Positions 1-7,969 of a stretch of 64,000 nucleotides of DNA are shown here, one piece after another (the stretch's first letter is position 1; every line of letters begins with the position of its first letter). The stretch is from NCBI RefSeq assembly GCF_902167635.1, contig NZ_CABHMS010000003.1, forward strand, positions 1 through 64,000. The letters are read 5' to 3'. A program made the position numbers and the translations under genes. Origin of the DNA: Chitinophaga vietnamensis (lineage in GTDB: Bacteria > Bacteroidota > Bacteroidia > Chitinophagales > Chitinophagaceae). The notes under the pieces are model-generated. The model was given only the letters and a program-made list of their open reading frames with translations, did not search any database and was not told the origin of the DNA.

Positions 1-30
1 TTGGGGATGTGTATTTTTAGTATCTTAGGA

Positions 31-86
31 GAATGTATAAGGGGGCAGGCCTCGCGATATCGCGGGGCCTGCCCCTTTATACATTC
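31..86. repeat. 56-bp near-perfect palindrome (hairpin) 3' of the DJ-1 gene
   Basis: The stretch reads as its own reverse complement around a CGCGATATCGCG centre. The outer arms are GAATGTATAA and TTATACATTC. The two non-identical positions are both G-T, so they would still pair as G-U in RNA. It ends 10 bp from the stop of the leftward DJ-1 gene, so a 3'-end hairpin or terminator for that gene is likely, although no clean U-run follows. Confidence 0.7.
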
Positions 87-95
87 TTGCTTCGG

Positions 96-878
96 TTATT
101 TGTCCTTTTGTTGAAGCGCTGTCAGGATCGCTTCTCCAACGCCCTGCGCTGATGCGGGGTTCTGTCCTGTGATCACTCTCTGGTCTGTCACCACGTGCTT
201 CTGCCAGAGGCCAGACTTTTCAAAGATGGCTCCCCGTGCGATTAATTTATCTTCGAGGAGAAAAGGAACAACGTCGTTTAGCTTTACCGCCGTTTCTTCT
301 TCATTAGTGAATGCATTGATCTTCTTACCAGCTACCAGGTATTTGCCATCGCTCAGCCGGATGTTCACAAGGCCTGCGGGGCCATGGCAAACAGCGCTGA
401 CGATGCCGCCTGCTTCATATATCTTTCCTGCGATATCAGCGAGCGTAGTATCATCTGCAAGGTCCCACATGGCGCCGTGTCCGCCGGCGTAGAAAATGGC
501 GGCATACTTTGAAGGATCTACTTCACCGGGTTTCATGGTATGCGCTGTTTTTTCACGATAGATGGGATCATCCCAGAATTTTTTGTTGACAGGATCTTCA
601 AGATTGAATCCATCCACAGGCGCTTTGCCGCCTTTAGGGCTGACGAAATCAATTTCATATCCCGCTTGATGAAGCACCTCCCAGGGATGTGATACTTCTG
701 CAAGATAGTAACCGGTGGGCTCCCCGGTTTTGCCTTTTTGATCATGGCTGGTCACCACAAATAAAATTTTCCTTTCCATTTTGTTTACATGTTTTTTCGT
801 TTGTGCCGCCGCCGGATGCCAGATAGTGGCAGCCATAGCGAACAAGCCAATTGCAATAGATAACATTGCCTTTTTCAT
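96..878 (-). CDS. DJ-1/PfpI (class I glutamine amidotransferase-like) family protein, exported
   Basis: This 260-residue protein begins with a signal peptide (about residues 1-25, ending AAAQ). The rest is a DJ-1/PfpI fold of the Hsp31-like group. The nucleophile elbow AVCHGPAGL holds the reactive cysteine at residue 164, and the GGHGAMWD loop lies upstream of it. Family members act as glyoxalases, deglycases or chaperones; the exact reaction is not readable here. Most family members are cytoplasmic, so the signal peptide is a notable feature. Two palindromes lie upstream, one of them an exact TGTGA-N6-TCACA, and the next gene upstream encodes a Crp/Fnr regulator. Control by that regulator is therefore plausible. 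Confidence 0.88.
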   Translation of the reverse strand: MKKAMLSIAIGLFAMAATIWHPAAAQTKKHVNKMERKILFVVTSHDQKGKTGEPTGYYLAEVSHPWEVLHQAGYEIDFVSPKGGKAPVDGFNLEDPVNKKFWDDPIYREKTAHTMKPGEVDPSKYAAIFYAGGHGAMWDLADDTTLADIAGKIYEAGGIVSAVCHGPAGLVNIRLSDGKYLVAGKKINAFTNEEETAVKLNDVVPFLLEDKLIARGAIFEKSGLWQKHVVTDQRVITGQNPASAQGVGEAILTALQQKDK

Positions 879-903
879 ACATTTGAATGCATTGATTTGA
901 CGA

Positions 904-919
904 TGTAAAAATCTTTACA
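904..919. promoter_or_regulatory. Palindrome TGTAAA-N4-TTTACA upstream of the DJ-1 gene
   Basis: A perfect inverted repeat of two 6-bp half-sites lies 26-41 bp upstream of the DJ-1 start codon. It has the symmetry of a dimeric regulator site and sits where a promoter would be. Which protein binds is inference; the neighbouring Crp/Fnr regulator is the obvious candidate. Confidence 0.45.
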
Positions 920-957
920 AATGGGATAGTGGCACAGGAACCAGGTCACAAATTTGG

Positions 958-973
958 TGTGAGGTATGTCACA
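958..973. promoter_or_regulatory. Crp-type operator TGTGA-N6-TCACA
   Basis: This matches the classical Crp half-site consensus exactly (TGTGA, GGTATG spacer, TCACA) and is extended by one more pairing base on each side. It abuts the stop codon of the Crp/Fnr gene and lies 80-95 bp upstream of the DJ-1 start. The adjacent regulator has an SRETLSR recognition helix, which keeps the R-E-x3-R contact pattern that reads TGTGA in E. coli Crp. Confidence 0.6.
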
Positions 974-1540
974 CTACCTGGAAAGGCGACTCAGTGTTTC
1001 TCTCGAAACACCTAAATAGGACGCGATCAATGTCTTCGGTACTCTTTGGAAAAGCTGCGGGTAGGTAGCCAGCAGTTGATGGTAACGTTCTTCCGCTGAA
1101 CTGTTCAATAATGACAAGATCCGCCGCTGTAGCGATACATAGCCGGTGGTCAATTTTCTCCTGAAAAAATGCTCGACTTTGTGCAGGTCTGCACATATTT
1201 TTTCTCTGTTATACAATGACAGGCAGAGCACTTCTACCTCTTCGATGCAGTCGATGCTCAGACTGGCCTTTGTTTCATTGAAATATGCCTGGTAGTCCGT
1301 GATCCACCAATCCTCCCAGGCGAATTGCAGGATATGCTCTTTGCCATCGTCAGGATTGGTGTAGGATGCTTTCAGGAGCCCTTTGGTAACAAAAAATTCG
1401 TTAGATACAAGCTCGCCTTCCTGAACGAGGAACTGATGCTTTTTATATTTTTTCGCAGTAAAATGTGATAAGATATATTCAAACTCGCTGTCTGTGAGCG
1501 GGGTGATTTTTTCAATATGTTGCCTTAGCTGTGCGCTCAT
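974..1540 (-). CDS. Crp/Fnr family transcriptional regulator
   Basis: The 188-residue protein has an N-terminal cyclic-nucleotide-binding-like beta barrel (about residues 20-115, including FLVQEGELVSNEFFVTKG). A dimer helix follows, then a C-terminal winged-helix HTH ending in LIASYLGVSRETLSRLSR. It lacks a clear cAMP phosphate-binding RxS motif, as is usual for Bacteroidota members, so its ligand is unknown. It ends soon after the recognition helix and is shorter than E. coli Crp (210 residues). The recognition helix matches Crp at the base-contacting positions, and a consensus Crp palindrome lies directly downstream of its stop, ahead of the DJ-1 gene. It is transcribed in the same direction as the LytTR system upstream. 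Confidence 0.88.
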   Translation of the reverse strand: MSAQLRQHIEKITPLTDSEFEYILSHFTAKKYKKHQFLVQEGELVSNEFFVTKGLLKASYTNPDDGKEHILQFAWEDWWITDYQAYFNETKASLSIDCIEEVEVLCLSLYNREKICADLHKVEHFFRRKLTTGYVSLQRRILSLLNSSAEERYHQLLATYPQLFQRVPKTLIASYLGVSRETLSRLSR

Positions 1541-1602
1541 TTTTAGTCTCGTTAATTCAGCCTTTTACAAGGCTGATGCAAAGAGTGCAAGATATGGAAA
1601 TA

Positions 1603-2304
1603 TTACATCACTTTTTTGCTGATGGCGGCATAGAAAGCGGTTTTATAATGTTCTCCGATCGGTACGGGCCTGATATTGCCGCCAAAATGTACGGCGGATT
1701 GTTCAATCGTTATGATCTTCGAAGCGGCTACAAAAAAACTTCTGTGTGCCCTGAGTAATAAGCCTGGCGGGAGTTTCGATTCGATATCCTTGAAGGTGCC
1801 TCTCACAATTAATTTTTCATCGCGATGAAAAATTGCCACGCAGTTTTTCATGGCTTCGATATAATAGATATCTGAAAAATTAACTTTAAATATCCGGCCT
1901 TTGGCGCCAGCCTGGACAAACATATATTCTTCTTCCTTGGGTTTTTCCCGGTTGAAGGGCGTCATCACTTTTTCTACAGCCATTAAAAATCTTGAAAGCG
2001 GGATAGGTTTCGCCAGGAAATCTACCACGCCGAATTCAAATCCTTTAATGGCATACTCGGTGTAGGCGGTAGTGAATATGATCTTGCACTTGTCATGGAC
2101 GATCCTGGCTATTTCCAGGCCAGTCATTTCCGGCATTTGTATGTCCAGGAATACGAGGTCGAATTCCCCTTGCTGAATGAGCGATAAACCTTCCAATGCG
2201 CTAAGCGTACTGCCGGCCAGCTGCAGGTTTTCCGTTTTGCTGATATGATGCGCCAGCACATCTATGGCGCTTTTTTCATCATCGATAATAAGACAGCGGA
2301 TCAT
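1603..2304 (-). CDS. LytTR-type response regulator
   Basis: Residues 1-118 form a receiver domain with acidic pocket D8/D9, phospho-acceptor D54 (FLDIQMPEMTG), the conserved T/S and the KP lysine (LAKPI). Residues of about 135-233 form a LytTR DNA-binding domain (FSDIYYIEAMKNC, LLRAHRSFFVAASKI). The start lies 20 bp after the stop of the LytS-like kinase, so the pair is an operon. LytTR regulators bind direct repeats about two helical turns apart; such a pair (TTATTCTC, 21-bp spacing) lies upstream of the operon. Target genes are unknown. Confidence 0.93.
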   Translation of the reverse strand: MIRCLIIDDEKSAIDVLAHHISKTENLQLAGSTLSALEGLSLIQQGEFDLVFLDIQMPEMTGLEIARIVHDKCKIIFTTAYTEYAIKGFEFGVVDFLAKPIPLSRFLMAVEKVMTPFNREKPKEEEYMFVQAGAKGRIFKVNFSDIYYIEAMKNCVAIFHRDEKLIVRGTFKDIESKLPPGLLLRAHRSFFVAASKIITIEQSAVHFGGNIRPVPIGEHYKTAFYAAISKKVM

Positions 2305-2324
2305 CGTTCAAAATAGTTTAAGGT

Positions 2325-3347
2325 TTAACATGGGATGGAGAGGCTTACACTGAAGAAATCTTCTTCGCTTTGTACATCGAGATTATATTCATTCCCGTAT
2401 TCAATGGCAAGACGTTTCCTTATATCTGATAGCCCTATCCCCGACGACTGCCAGTTGGGCCGCGTCGCTTTTCTGTTGGAAATCAGCATCTGTAAATGGT
2501 TTTCTGTATTTAGAAAGAGGTCTATTTTTAATGGACTTTGAGGTTTTATATCGCCATGCTTGAATGCATTTTCCACCAATGTAATGAGGAGGAAAGGGAT
2601 CACTTTCTTTCTGTAACAGGCAGGATCTGTATTGAACTGAACGTCGATATTATCGTTAAATCTTAATTTATTGAGGGCAATTAATTTGTTGATCTGTTCA
2701 ACTTCTTCGCCAACGTGTGTTTTCCCGTCAGCATCCGAACCTGTTGCTGAATATCTCATGAAGTCAGCCAGGGTAATGATATTTTCCGCCAACTCCTGCG
2801 ATACTCTCAAGGCTTGCGAATAGAATACATTGAGCGCGTTGTGCAAAAAGTGCGGATCTATTCTGGCCTTCAGGTAGGCGTATTCCATTTTGAGCCTTTC
2901 GTTTTCGATGTTCGCCCGCTTTCTTTCGATGGCGGCGGCTTCTGTTGCGTACCAGAACCCCAAAGCAAATAAAGTATAATGAAACCACCACCATAAGTGC
3001 ATCGCAAAAAAAGAAGGGATATCATAAGGCAGGGGAGGGTACCCGAATCTGGGGTATACTGTTTTGAATAGCATATACTTGATGCTGAAGGTGGCAACCA
3101 ACACCAGGATGGTGAAGATGGCAAATAAAAAATATTTTTTCTTTGCAAGATAATTGGGTAGTAGCAATAATGCACCTGCATAGAAAATCATGATGGCAGT
3201 GGAGTATTTCACGAATGCGTCGAGCAGGCTAACGCCTACGCCCTTATTCTGGACATAGAGGATAAGCGTGTTAATGGTGACGAATGCTGTCCAGAATGTT
3301 GTATGTAACACAACTGTTGTCCCCTTTGATATTTTTTTTCCGGTCAT
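2325..3347 (-). CDS. LytS-like sensor histidine kinase (His_kinase family)
   Basis: This 340-residue kinase has four hydrophobic segments in about residues 12-145. A short coiled linker follows, then the His_kinase domain with phospho-acceptor H166 in DPHFLHNALN. The ATPase domain ends in the N-box LLITLVENAFKHG and the GIGLSDIRKRL G-box. There is no extracytoplasmic ligand domain, so the signal is probably sensed in or at the membrane. It is the first gene of a two-gene operon with the LytTR regulator. Confidence 0.92.
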   Translation of the reverse strand: MTGKKISKGTTVVLHTTFWTAFVTINTLILYVQNKGVGVSLLDAFVKYSTAIMIFYAGALLLLPNYLAKKKYFLFAIFTILVLVATFSIKYMLFKTVYPRFGYPPLPYDIPSFFAMHLWWWFHYTLFALGFWYATEAAAIERKRANIENERLKMEYAYLKARIDPHFLHNALNVFYSQALRVSQELAENIITLADFMRYSATGSDADGKTHVGEEVEQINKLIALNKLRFNDNIDVQFNTDPACYRKKVIPFLLITLVENAFKHGDIKPQSPLKIDLFLNTENHLQMLISNRKATRPNWQSSGIGLSDIRKRLAIEYGNEYNLDVQSEEDFFSVSLSIPC

Positions 3348-3762
3348 CTCTGTTCGTTATTAGAAAAGTGGTTGTTGATAAATGCCGGCCAGGCGTTTAT
3401 TTCATAGCTTGGTTCTATGTCAGGCTTAATACTTTGGTCAGCTTAAATTAAAATTATCCAAGCTGTTTGAAAAAGTCAGACAAAAAAGCTGAATAGGGTT
3501 ATTCTCGGGACAAACGCCATTATTCTCATGTAAAACTTGTTAGGTGCAACAGAAATGTTGTGTAGCAATAAATATAAATATTTTATTTCATATTGATTCG
3601 CGGTTCAAACCTTTTGTAGCAAGAAACGTTGGCTATTTCGAAAGCATGGATGGGCTTCGCGCATTTTCCGCAAGCCCGAAAATATCGATGGACAAATAAA
3701 TGCAGTGCAACTACTTATTTTCATCAATGATACATACCTATTATCGTACTTAAACCCTTCAC
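3348..3762. other. 415-bp intergenic region between divergent kinase and lipoprotein genes
   Basis: This AT-rich spacer separates the leftward LytS/LytTR operon from the rightward lipoprotein gene and must hold both promoters. The only clear signal is a pair of TTATTCTC direct repeats at 3499-3506 and 3520-3527. No exact TAnnTTTG box, RNA gene or convincing small ORF was seen. Confidence 0.6.
3499..3527. promoter_or_regulatory. Candidate LytTR binding site (direct repeats, 21-bp spacing)
   Basis: TTATTCTC occurs twice on the plus strand with start-to-start spacing of 21 bp, two helical turns on the same DNA face. LytTR regulators typically bind such imperfect direct repeats. It lies about 150-180 bp upstream of the kinase start and about 240 bp upstream of the lipoprotein gene, so either or both could be targets. 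Confidence 0.4.
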
Positions 3763-4473
3763 ATGAAAAAGTTATTTGCTATCCTGATCCTTGGGATCAT
3801 ACCTGTTTTTTTCCTGACCGCCTGTATTAGAAACGATGCTGAAAACCTGAAATTAAAAGACCCTTCCACTGATAAAAAGAACGTAGCTAAAGATGTCGCC
3901 ATTTTAGGAACCTGCGATGCGGAAAGTTTCGGTGTATATGAGGGCGGACCAACAGACAGGCCGGCTAATTCCCTTGGTATACAGATCAACAGTACTGGCT
4001 GGTCTTCTGCGGTAGTGGGATATAAAGAATATAATTCTACCGCTCCGTTTACAAATTATACCATCGCGGCGCCCACCAGCAGTATCATTACCTTTGCTTC
4101 TGGTATAGACGCTTTGAAAACATGGGATGTTCAATTGACGCTCACCTGTTCAGACGGATCGGTCAGCACATCTTCCCTGCATCATGATGTGATGAAAGGT
4201 TATGATGTAGGACCCAGCGCCAGCAACAATGTTACCCTTACTCAAACCAGCTCGCCTTCAGGAACGATCACCATCAAGAATAACTTTAGCTTTCCCATTT
4301 ATTCCGGGCTGACATCTTATCCGTCTAACACTATACTTTATCCGGCGCAGATGATCGCGCCAGGGGCACAGCTTTCTTATTCTTCACTGGCTGCCGGAAG
4401 ATATGGCGTGTTACTGAATAAGTTTACCACTTTCCCGGGGGCACAGGCTTTTACAAGAGTGCTTACCCTTTGA
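3763..4473 (+). CDS. Predicted lipoprotein of unknown function
   Basis: The 236-residue protein starts with a lipoprotein signal whose lipobox (FLTAC) places the lipidated cysteine at residue 21. The mature part is rich in Ser, Thr, Asn and Tyr and looks all-beta. Two portions (about 50-130 and 150-236) could be Ig- or lectin-like domains; the C-terminal part (TITIKNNFSFPIYSG) resembles a small beta-sandwich. No catalytic motif was recognised. It is divergent from the LytS/LytTR operon and shares its intergenic region, so control by that system is possible but not shown. Confidence 0.7.
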   Translation: MKKLFAILILGIIPVFFLTACIRNDAENLKLKDPSTDKKNVAKDVAILGTCDAESFGVYEGGPTDRPANSLGIQINSTGWSSAVVGYKEYNSTAPFTNYTIAAPTSSIITFASGIDALKTWDVQLTLTCSDGSVSTSSLHHDVMKGYDVGPSASNNVTLTQTSSPSGTITIKNNFSFPIYSGLTSYPSNTILYPAQMIAPGAQLSYSSLAAGRYGVLLNKFTTFPGAQAFTRVLTL

Positions 4474-4481
4474 TCAGTTGA

Positions 4482-5186
4482 TCACAATTTTTTGATCACC
4501 AATATCCGCAATGGCGGAAAGGTGCTGAAGTAATTGGGCCTGTAAGCCGTTGTTTGCAGGCCCAAAGCTTCAAAGTTGTCTTTATATTCTTTGCCATGCC
4601 TGAAATCGGAGATGATGCCGGTGCCGCCTGGCTTCAGTACACGGCTGATCTCTTCGCAGGCGGTGCGTCTGCCTTCTTTGTTGTAGATATTATGCAAACA
4701 AAGATTCGAGAGGATCACATCGAAAGTGTTATCGGCAAAGTTCATCTTCATCACGTTCTCATTCCTGATATCTATCTTTTCTGCAACACCTTCGATGGTG
4801 GCATTCTTCCATGCATTCTGCTGATGGTTGCCGGTGAGGTCTTCCGCATTCCAGATATCTATGCCGATGGATTTGCCGGTGCGCAGTCTTTTAGCGGCGC
4901 CGATCATCAGCAAACCTTTGCCGGTGCCTACATCCAGCACTTGTTCATTGCCTTTCCAGCTGATCTTGTTCAGCATGCGATCGCGATGCGCAAATTTGCC
5001 ATATAATGAATAAGCAAGCATCAGTATCGCTTCCAGTATAAAGATGATGCCGGGAAAGATCATCCAGCTAACATAGATATAAGGAAAGAAAAATGGTATG
5101 ATAAAAAGGATCGCACCGATAATAAAAAGATTTCTGATCACATTGGGCGCATCGATGCCGTAGTTTGTTTTTTGTGAAGAGGTCAT
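4482..5186 (-). CDS. Class I SAM-dependent methyltransferase with two N-terminal membrane segments
   Basis: Residues of about 15-65 contain two hydrophobic stretches (RNLFIIGAILFIIPFFF and WMIFPGIIFILEAILML). The methyltransferase core follows, with motif I VLDVGTGKG, an acidic second strand (GIDIWN), motif IV VILSNLCLHNI and a GG in the post-II region. The membrane anchor suggests a membrane-associated or lipophilic substrate, but this is inference. It converges on the lipoprotein gene with only 8 bp between stops and no evident terminator. Confidence 0.88.
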   Translation of the reverse strand: MTSSQKTNYGIDAPNVIRNLFIIGAILFIIPFFFPYIYVSWMIFPGIIFILEAILMLAYSLYGKFAHRDRMLNKISWKGNEQVLDVGTGKGLLMIGAAKRLRTGKSIGIDIWNAEDLTGNHQQNAWKNATIEGVAEKIDIRNENVMKMNFADNTFDVILSNLCLHNIYNKEGRRTACEEISRVLKPGGTGIISDFRHGKEYKDNFEALGLQTTAYRPNYFSTFPPLRILVIKKL

Positions 5187-5285
5187 GAAATAGGGGTTTA
5201 GGAGGATATGAAGTTACATCTTGTAAAGCGTTTTTCCTTTAAAATATATCGGCCTGTGCGCATTGAATGGGGTAGACAGAAAAAA

Positions 5286-5310
5286 GCCTTACAACTCAAT
5301 GTTGTAAGGC
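5286..5310 (-). terminator. Intrinsic terminator of the lipase gene
   Basis: A 10-bp perfect stem (GCCTTACAAC / GTTGTAAGGC) with a 5-nt loop is followed on the minus strand by six T residues. It lies 20 bp past the lipase stop codon. Confidence 0.88.
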
Positions 5311-5330
5311 TTCTCCCTTTGTTATAAGTT

Positions 5331-6284
5331 TTATTGATTTTTACACTTGCAAAATCCGGCGCTCAGAATATCCGGGTTCACATTGCCGCCAAGTTTCTCC
5401 AGTAAATATTGGTAAACTGGTAGCTGGTGTGCGCAGCCGGCGCCGGTGGTCACATTTTTGTCGTTTGTTGAATCCACTACAGAGCCGGTGGCTACCTGGG
5501 TATAGATGTTAGTTTTGTTTTCAAACCATTGCGGAAGGTTGGGAACATTATCCGGGATATTAAATATCCGGTAGCTTTTCGGGATGTTCTTGTTGAACAA
5601 CTGGCTAAAATTGATGTCCCCTGTCATCGGCGATGCATAAGTATACACACTAAGGGATATCCCTTTGCCCTGACCAACAGAAACTGCCGCAGCATAATAG
5701 GTAGCCAGCGTGGCCCCCAGGCTATGACCTGCCACCACAGTGCTCACCTTTGCCGCGTCTTTCATATATGCTGCCGGATTAGCCGCAACAGTTTTCAACA
5801 AGACAGGATTACCAGAACCAGCAGGTGATACGATCTGGCATGTTTCATAAAGATTGTAGAACCCGCTTGGCACTTGCGCGTTGTTGTTGAACTCATTAAA
5901 GGTTGTTGGAACGATAAAGAAGTCTGAACCCCATTCAGCCTGGCTTTCTGTACCGCGGATCGCGATCACATAATCTGAAGAGCTCTTATGCTGCGCTATA
6001 AAACCAAAATAGACAGGGATTTTATTCTCTATCGCCTGTACATTGTACAACACATTGTAGTTGGTCAGAAAGTCTTTGTCTATCAGCAACTGGAAGGCCG
6101 AATTGTTACAGATATCCTTATACGCCTGCAGGGATGGGTTTTGCTGTGTGGCCGTATCATTATTGGCCACGGCCTGTTTGTAAATAATGTCTGCCAGATC
6201 GACGAGTTTGGCGTACTTGATGGCTGCTGGCAGGGAAACGGACACGGACTGGACTTGGGTTTGGGCTTGAATTTGAGCTTCCAT
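5331..6284 (-). CDS. Lipase class 3 family protein
   Basis: The 317-residue protein carries the alpha/beta-hydrolase nucleophile elbow VVAGHSLGATLA with catalytic Ser188. The expected Asp (IFNIPDNVPNLP) and His (AGCAHQLPVY) follow in order. It also has the conserved YVIAIRGTES strand of fungal-type class 3 lipases. No signal peptide is seen: the N-terminus (MEAQIQAQTQVQSVSV) is polar and Gln-rich, so the enzyme is probably cytoplasmic or exported by another route. The substrate is unknown. It is a single gene ended by a strong terminator. Confidence 0.87.
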   Translation of the reverse strand: MEAQIQAQTQVQSVSVSLPAAIKYAKLVDLADIIYKQAVANNDTATQQNPSLQAYKDICNNSAFQLLIDKDFLTNYNVLYNVQAIENKIPVYFGFIAQHKSSSDYVIAIRGTESQAEWGSDFFIVPTTFNEFNNNAQVPSGFYNLYETCQIVSPAGSGNPVLLKTVAANPAAYMKDAAKVSTVVAGHSLGATLATYYAAAVSVGQGKGISLSVYTYASPMTGDINFSQLFNKNIPKSYRIFNIPDNVPNLPQWFENKTNIYTQVATGSVVDSTNDKNVTTGAGCAHQLPVYQYLLEKLGGNVNPDILSAGFCKCKNQ

Positions 6285-6483
6285 AGAAAAATGGTTTTTG
6301 AGGATGAAGAATAAATTGGTTATTGAGGTATAAATTGTAAGGACTGCAAACTAATGTATTTTTCTGATCCTGCGCAATATTTTTTTGCATAGATTTTTAA
6401 TAATAAGGGACAGTGCTGAGAGATAATAATGTAAATTACCGGCGATAAGAAAGAACTAAACAAATTTTAATCGCCTTTATTTA

Positions 6484-7317
6484 ATGGGACTTCAGCATTT
6501 AGACATAGATAGCTATATTAACTGGTACAAGGAATTATCATACAAATTGGAATTTGCAACAGATAATGAATGGCGGATTAACAGGTATTTTCAAACCGCC
6601 CGGGATCTATACGAACGTTACGCGCGTGATCAAAAAAATATAAGGTCAAAAGAATTATCAGAGTGGCTGACGGCGGAATCAAATACCCTCTACGGGCGTG
6701 TGCAGGAAGTAAGAAGATATATGAAAAGTGACGATCTCCCTGATCTCTGGTACGTGCCGCCAGTATCAGCGTGGCTTGACTTTGACGCCGCACTGGATGA
6801 TCTTGTCCATTCATCTACCGACTTCACAACAGGCGGGGTGCAGTCTTTAAAAGAAGAACTGAAGAGAATAAATGAAAAAGAATGGGTATTTACTAACAGC
6901 GTGCTTATTAATCATCCGTTCTATGTACTTGAGATAGAAAGAGCAGGGGAGGGCTGGGTAAAGCAATTGGCCCTGTTTGTAAGGGATTGCCATTTGGCTA
7001 AACAGTTGGCCCGCCACATATCAACACTGGAAACTCCCGCACCTGAAAATTCCGGCAGGCTGCCATGGGGAGGAACTGCGGCGGATTTGTCGGAATTGAT
7101 AAAAGCCCTTTCCCTCACTGCACTGAAAGATGTTCCGGAAGCGGAAATAATCAGTATGCTGGGGCCTGTGTTTGATATCAACGGTGAACCATTCAATGAG
7201 GAAGCGTATCACATACATGCCAACGAATGGCAGGATAAGAAGCCGGAAGATATGTTCACGGCCCAACTGAATAACGCCGTCAACAACTTTTTGATGAATG
7301 AAAAAGCCTCGCAGTAA
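6484..7317 (+). CDS. Hypothetical protein, mostly alpha-helical
   Basis: The 277-residue protein has no signal peptide or membrane segment and no motif I recognise. It is rich in charged and aromatic residues (many Trp, Tyr, Glu, Lys) and looks helical. A central EWVFTNSVLINHPFYVLEIER stretch is followed by a WVKQLALFVRDCHLAKQLARH helix. The C-terminus is acidic and Asn-rich. It stands alone; its stop codon lies within the loop of a bidirectional terminator, which argues that it is a real expressed gene. Confidence 0.65.
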   Translation: MGLQHLDIDSYINWYKELSYKLEFATDNEWRINRYFQTARDLYERYARDQKNIRSKELSEWLTAESNTLYGRVQEVRRYMKSDDLPDLWYVPPVSAWLDFDAALDDLVHSSTDFTTGGVQSLKEELKRINEKEWVFTNSVLINHPFYVLEIERAGEGWVKQLALFVRDCHLAKQLARHISTLETPAPENSGRLPWGGTAADLSELIKALSLTALKDVPEAEIISMLGPVFDINGEPFNEEAYHIHANEWQDKKPEDMFTAQLNNAVNNFLMNEKASQ

Positions 7318-7330
7318 TGCGAGGCTTTTT
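7301..7330. terminator. Bidirectional intrinsic terminator
   Basis: A 13-bp perfect stem (AAAAAGCCTCGCA / TGCGAGGCTTTTT) with a 4-nt loop gives a T-run on both strands. It separates two convergent genes, and the stop codon of the rightward gene lies partly in its loop. Confidence 0.92.
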
Positions 7331-7345
7331 AGTATTCGTGTTGGT

Positions 7346-7729
7346 TTATTGCAGTTCCTGACGATAAGAGACCTTATCCACAATCTGCCATTTACCATCT
7401 AACTTCACCAGGTTAAACCGGTCGATAAATCGGAAGGTGGCAAAAGTCAATTGTACGTAAGCTGATCCGGTATCTCCATCCCAGGAATAGGAAAGCAGTT
7501 CAGGCTCGCAATCCTGTAATGCTGCCTGGGCAACCAGATCGAGGTATTGCGGCACTGTCCATTGAACCAGCTTTCCATCTACGATGGCCCTGATATTTGC
7601 GTCGGGGTGAAAGGCGGCCCGGAGTCTTTCGATGTCTTTTACCGGGCGTCCCTGAAGATAATTGTTGAGTGTCTGTTGGATCAAATGTTTTTCTTCTTCT
7701 GATCCGATTTTACTTGCTAGGGTTTCCAT
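7346..7729 (-). CDS. NTF2-like protein, putative lumazine-binding family
   Basis: This 127-residue single-domain protein has the NTF2/SnoaL cone fold pattern. A helix pair (EEEKHLIQQTLNNYLQGR, DIERLRAAFHPDA) is followed by four curved strands ending in RFIDRFNLVKLDGKWQIVDK. The FHPDA and GKWQIVDK segments are typical of the putative lumazine-binding/NTF2-like group, small exported or cytosolic proteins mostly of unknown ligand. No signal peptide is present. Catalysis cannot be inferred. Confidence 0.8.
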   Translation of the reverse strand: METLASKIGSEEEKHLIQQTLNNYLQGRPVKDIERLRAAFHPDANIRAIVDGKLVQWTVPQYLDLVAQAALQDCEPELLSYSWDGDTGSAYVQLTFATFRFIDRFNLVKLDGKWQIVDKVSYRQELQ

Positions 7730-7913
7730 GGTTTTTTTGCAAATCTACAAGTATTGTTTTCAAAACGCCAAATATTACCTGCAAAACAAAATTATGGTAG
7801 ATGTATAGTATCAAGATTGCCGTCTTGTGAAATGCGATGTAAGCCATCTCTCATAGCAATAATTTGCCAGAGCAGGGAATAAGTATTTTTTTTTGATTAT
7901 TGAAAAAAATATA

Positions 7914-7943
7914 TTGTTTATCGATAAATTTTTATTATTTTTG
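7914..7943 (+). promoter_or_regulatory. Bacteroidota promoter with palindrome in the spacer
   Basis: A TTG (-33 region) at 7914-7916 lies exactly 19 nt ahead of TATTTTTG (-7 consensus TAnnTTTG) at 7936-7943, about 27 bp before the DUF2975 start. The spacer carries the 12-bp perfect palindrome TTTATCGATAAA at 7917-7928. A repressor bound there would block RNA polymerase, and the XRE protein in this operon is the natural candidate. Confidence 0.65.
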
Positions 7944-7969
7944 ACTGTCGTTCCAAAAATTCAATAATC

